DNA of 20,000 nucleotides, taken from Chrysomallon squamiferum (taxonomy: Eukaryota > Mollusca > Gastropoda > Neomphalida > Peltospiridae). Every line of letters begins with the position of its first letter. The stretch's first letter is position 1. Location: positions 11,879,864 through 11,899,863 of the forward strand of contig CM022674.1 of NCBI GenBank assembly GCA_012295275.1. The letters run 5' to 3'. The position numbers and the translations under genes are program-made. The notes below the pieces were generated by a model. The model made no database searches and had not been told where the DNA came from. It worked only from the letters and a program-made list of their open reading frames with translations. Below, piece by piece: positions 18,100 through 20,000 of the stretch.

Positions 18100-20000
18100 G
18101 TTTAATATGAAAATATACTCCCCCAGCCTCTGATATCTGTTTTATCTCCAAGCAAACTTGAATATGCAACATGAAACTCATTTCCGATGTCATAGTTATT
18201 ACACATTATTCTATTTTCAAATAGTATATTTTTCCATCTTCCCGTTTCAACAGGAATATTTTCATTTGAAAATCTAAGCGGTAACAATGGGCACCAGTAT
18301 TTTCTCTCTGTAAGGTGGAAATATATCTCGAATGAGACAGTATTTTTAAATAATTTATAATTTGAAGCTTTGGACGAATTATCAATGACAGAGTTCCAGT
18401 ATTGTAAATACTGATCTATACTGATCTATAGTGTTAATGAATGATTTTAACTCAGAAGCACTACTGATACTACTACACTGTGATAACCAAAAATATGTAC
18501 AGCCAGAATAGATTTAACATGTAATATCCATTTGTGATAAAAAAAATAAAAAAAATAAAAATGTTATTGTTAACGTCATTCAGTAATAATCTGTACACTA
18601 GTAATGATAACTTAGGCTGCTTTCCCTTGACCTTTCGATACCAGTAAATAATCATTCTTACTTTTACACTAATATACACTGGATAACGTCCAAGTTCTCC
18701 ATTTAACGAGTACAACGGAGAAGATTTCTTTACGGGTAATAACAGTTTCATAAACTGGTTACATAAATTTTCCAATTTTTCAAAACCATGCGAATAATTT
18801 TAGTTTACAGTGGATGGAAATATTATGACATCTTCCTTGTCGTAGAATGAAATACAAAACCTTCTGTGCTATTGTATATAACATGTTTCTTGCCTTAGTA
18901 AATACATTCAGTTTGTGAAAAATGATACAGAGATATTTATTACCTTCTACATTACATCAAGCTTTGATTTTCCTAGATAAAACACTTTCTTGTAATGTTT
19001 GTGGTTGCGATTAAAAATTAAACCTATTCGTGGTTTTTTTTTTTTTTGAAGTTTACTGTTAGTTTTTTTTAGTGTAGTAAGAATCAAAAACATTTAGAGA
19101 TTTTTGCAGATCTTGGTAATTATCTGCAAGGAGTAGAGTCTCATCAGCATAGAGTAAAACAAAAAGAACAATGACGTATGTATCAAATAATCACTGAACA
19201 ACTCGTCAATATTTATGCCCTGACAATCATTAATTTTAAATACGTCTTCTATGTGACTGCGATGCAATGAGAATAGTGAAGTAGATATATTTTTACCTTG
19301 TCTAACACCAACCAAACTGGGGAAACAGTCTGTTAATGGGTTATATACACTGACACAAGATTAAATGCTTTGATAAATATTGTAAATTACCTGGAAACAA
19401 TTACTGTTAATAATATTCTGAATTAATTTTCCCGAAAGTTCGATTCTCCGCACTCAGTGAAAAGCTTTGCTGAAATCTGTAAATGTACAAACAAGTTTTT
19501 TCTTCAGTGCTTTCATCATTTCAGATGTGGTCATTTGTACAATAATCCTTCCTAAATCCTGCTTAAACTTCAGACATTATATATTTTGTTTCAAGATACA
19601 ACTTTAGTCTATAATTTAACACAGAGGAAAAGAGTTTCCCGGGTGAACTAAGTAAAATAATAGGTCTGTAGGTTTCTAGATAATTTTTATCACCACTTTT
19701 ATAAATTGGCTTGATTATACCAACTAACAATGAGTCGGGGAAGATGCCATTTTCAAATACTAAATTAAAAGGTTTGACGTATACAAGTATCAAATAATCA
19801 ACAGTTTGCTTAATATATTTATTAATTATATTAATTATATTCTCGAACTGCTTATTGTCCTTTAGAAGTCGTTGTCTGTTATTCATTGTTAGCCTGTTTT
19901 TGTAAGCTGTTCTGGCTTCTGTATATTCTCTTCTCAGTGATCTGCACTGACTACCAAACCACGCCTCGTTTCCAGCCTTGGCGTAGATCTCCTTCTAGTA
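18100..20000 (-). mobile_element. Decayed LINE (non-LTR retrotransposon) ORF2, 5' part beyond window
   Basis: Reverse-transcriptase pieces occur in order on the minus strand, across several frames with stops. They are: linker N-E-A-W-F-G-S-Q-C-R-S-L near 19960; G-I-I-K-P-I-Y-K-S-G-D-K and T-Y-R-P-I (about 19725-19655); T-F-T-D-F-S-K-A-F (near 19470); G-V-R-Q-G-K (near 19300); L-Y-A-D-E-T at about 19150; and a C-terminal part with E-N-L-C-N-Q-F, G-E-L-G-R-Y-P and R-F-S-N-E-N-I-P-V-E-T-G-R-W (down to about 18100). The catalytic Y-A-D-D is Y-A-D-E. It is plainly inactive. I cannot assign the clade. Confidence 0.85.

Overview
This is AT-rich eukaryotic DNA: genes split by GT-AG introns, many di-, tri- and tetranucleotide microsatellites, and degraded retroelements. 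A SINE copy at about 17661-17882 matches, as I remember it, a tRNA-derived SINE common in mollusc genomes. A mollusc, perhaps a gastropod, is therefore the best guess, but this is inference.

Layout. Positions 1-16277 hold three paralogous genes in tandem, all on the + strand. Each encodes a signal peptide, one immunoglobulin (Ig)-like domain split over two exons, a basic patch ending in a furin-like site, and a Ser/Thr-rich stalk. Genes 1 and 2 add one transmembrane helix, a Cys-Cys juxtamembrane motif and a long, charged, disordered cytoplasmic tail. Gene 1 (171-4766) lacks its first exon, which lies upstream of the window. Gene 2 (7211-12269) is complete but carries a one-base deletion in its second Ig exon. 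Gene 3 (13778-16277) has an intact frame but no transmembrane or cytoplasmic exon; its 3' end runs into a 250-base repeat that also lies just upstream of the gene. Intron phases are the same in all three (1, 2, 1, then 2 for tail exons).

The intergenic spacers (4767-7210 and 12270-13777) hold tandem repeats, microsatellites and probable retroelement scraps. From 16500 to the end the window is mostly mobile-element debris: a LINE 3' end, a THAP-domain exon with an in-frame stop, an exon-like minus-strand segment, a SINE, and a decayed minus-strand LINE reverse transcriptase running off the right edge.

The three genes look like members of one locally expanded, fast-changing family of surface or secreted recognition proteins. 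I do not recognise the family. The membrane-bound versus secreted forms, the convertase sites and the modular tails are the reasons to look harder at this locus. Ligands, signalling and immune or self-recognition roles are not shown by the sequence.
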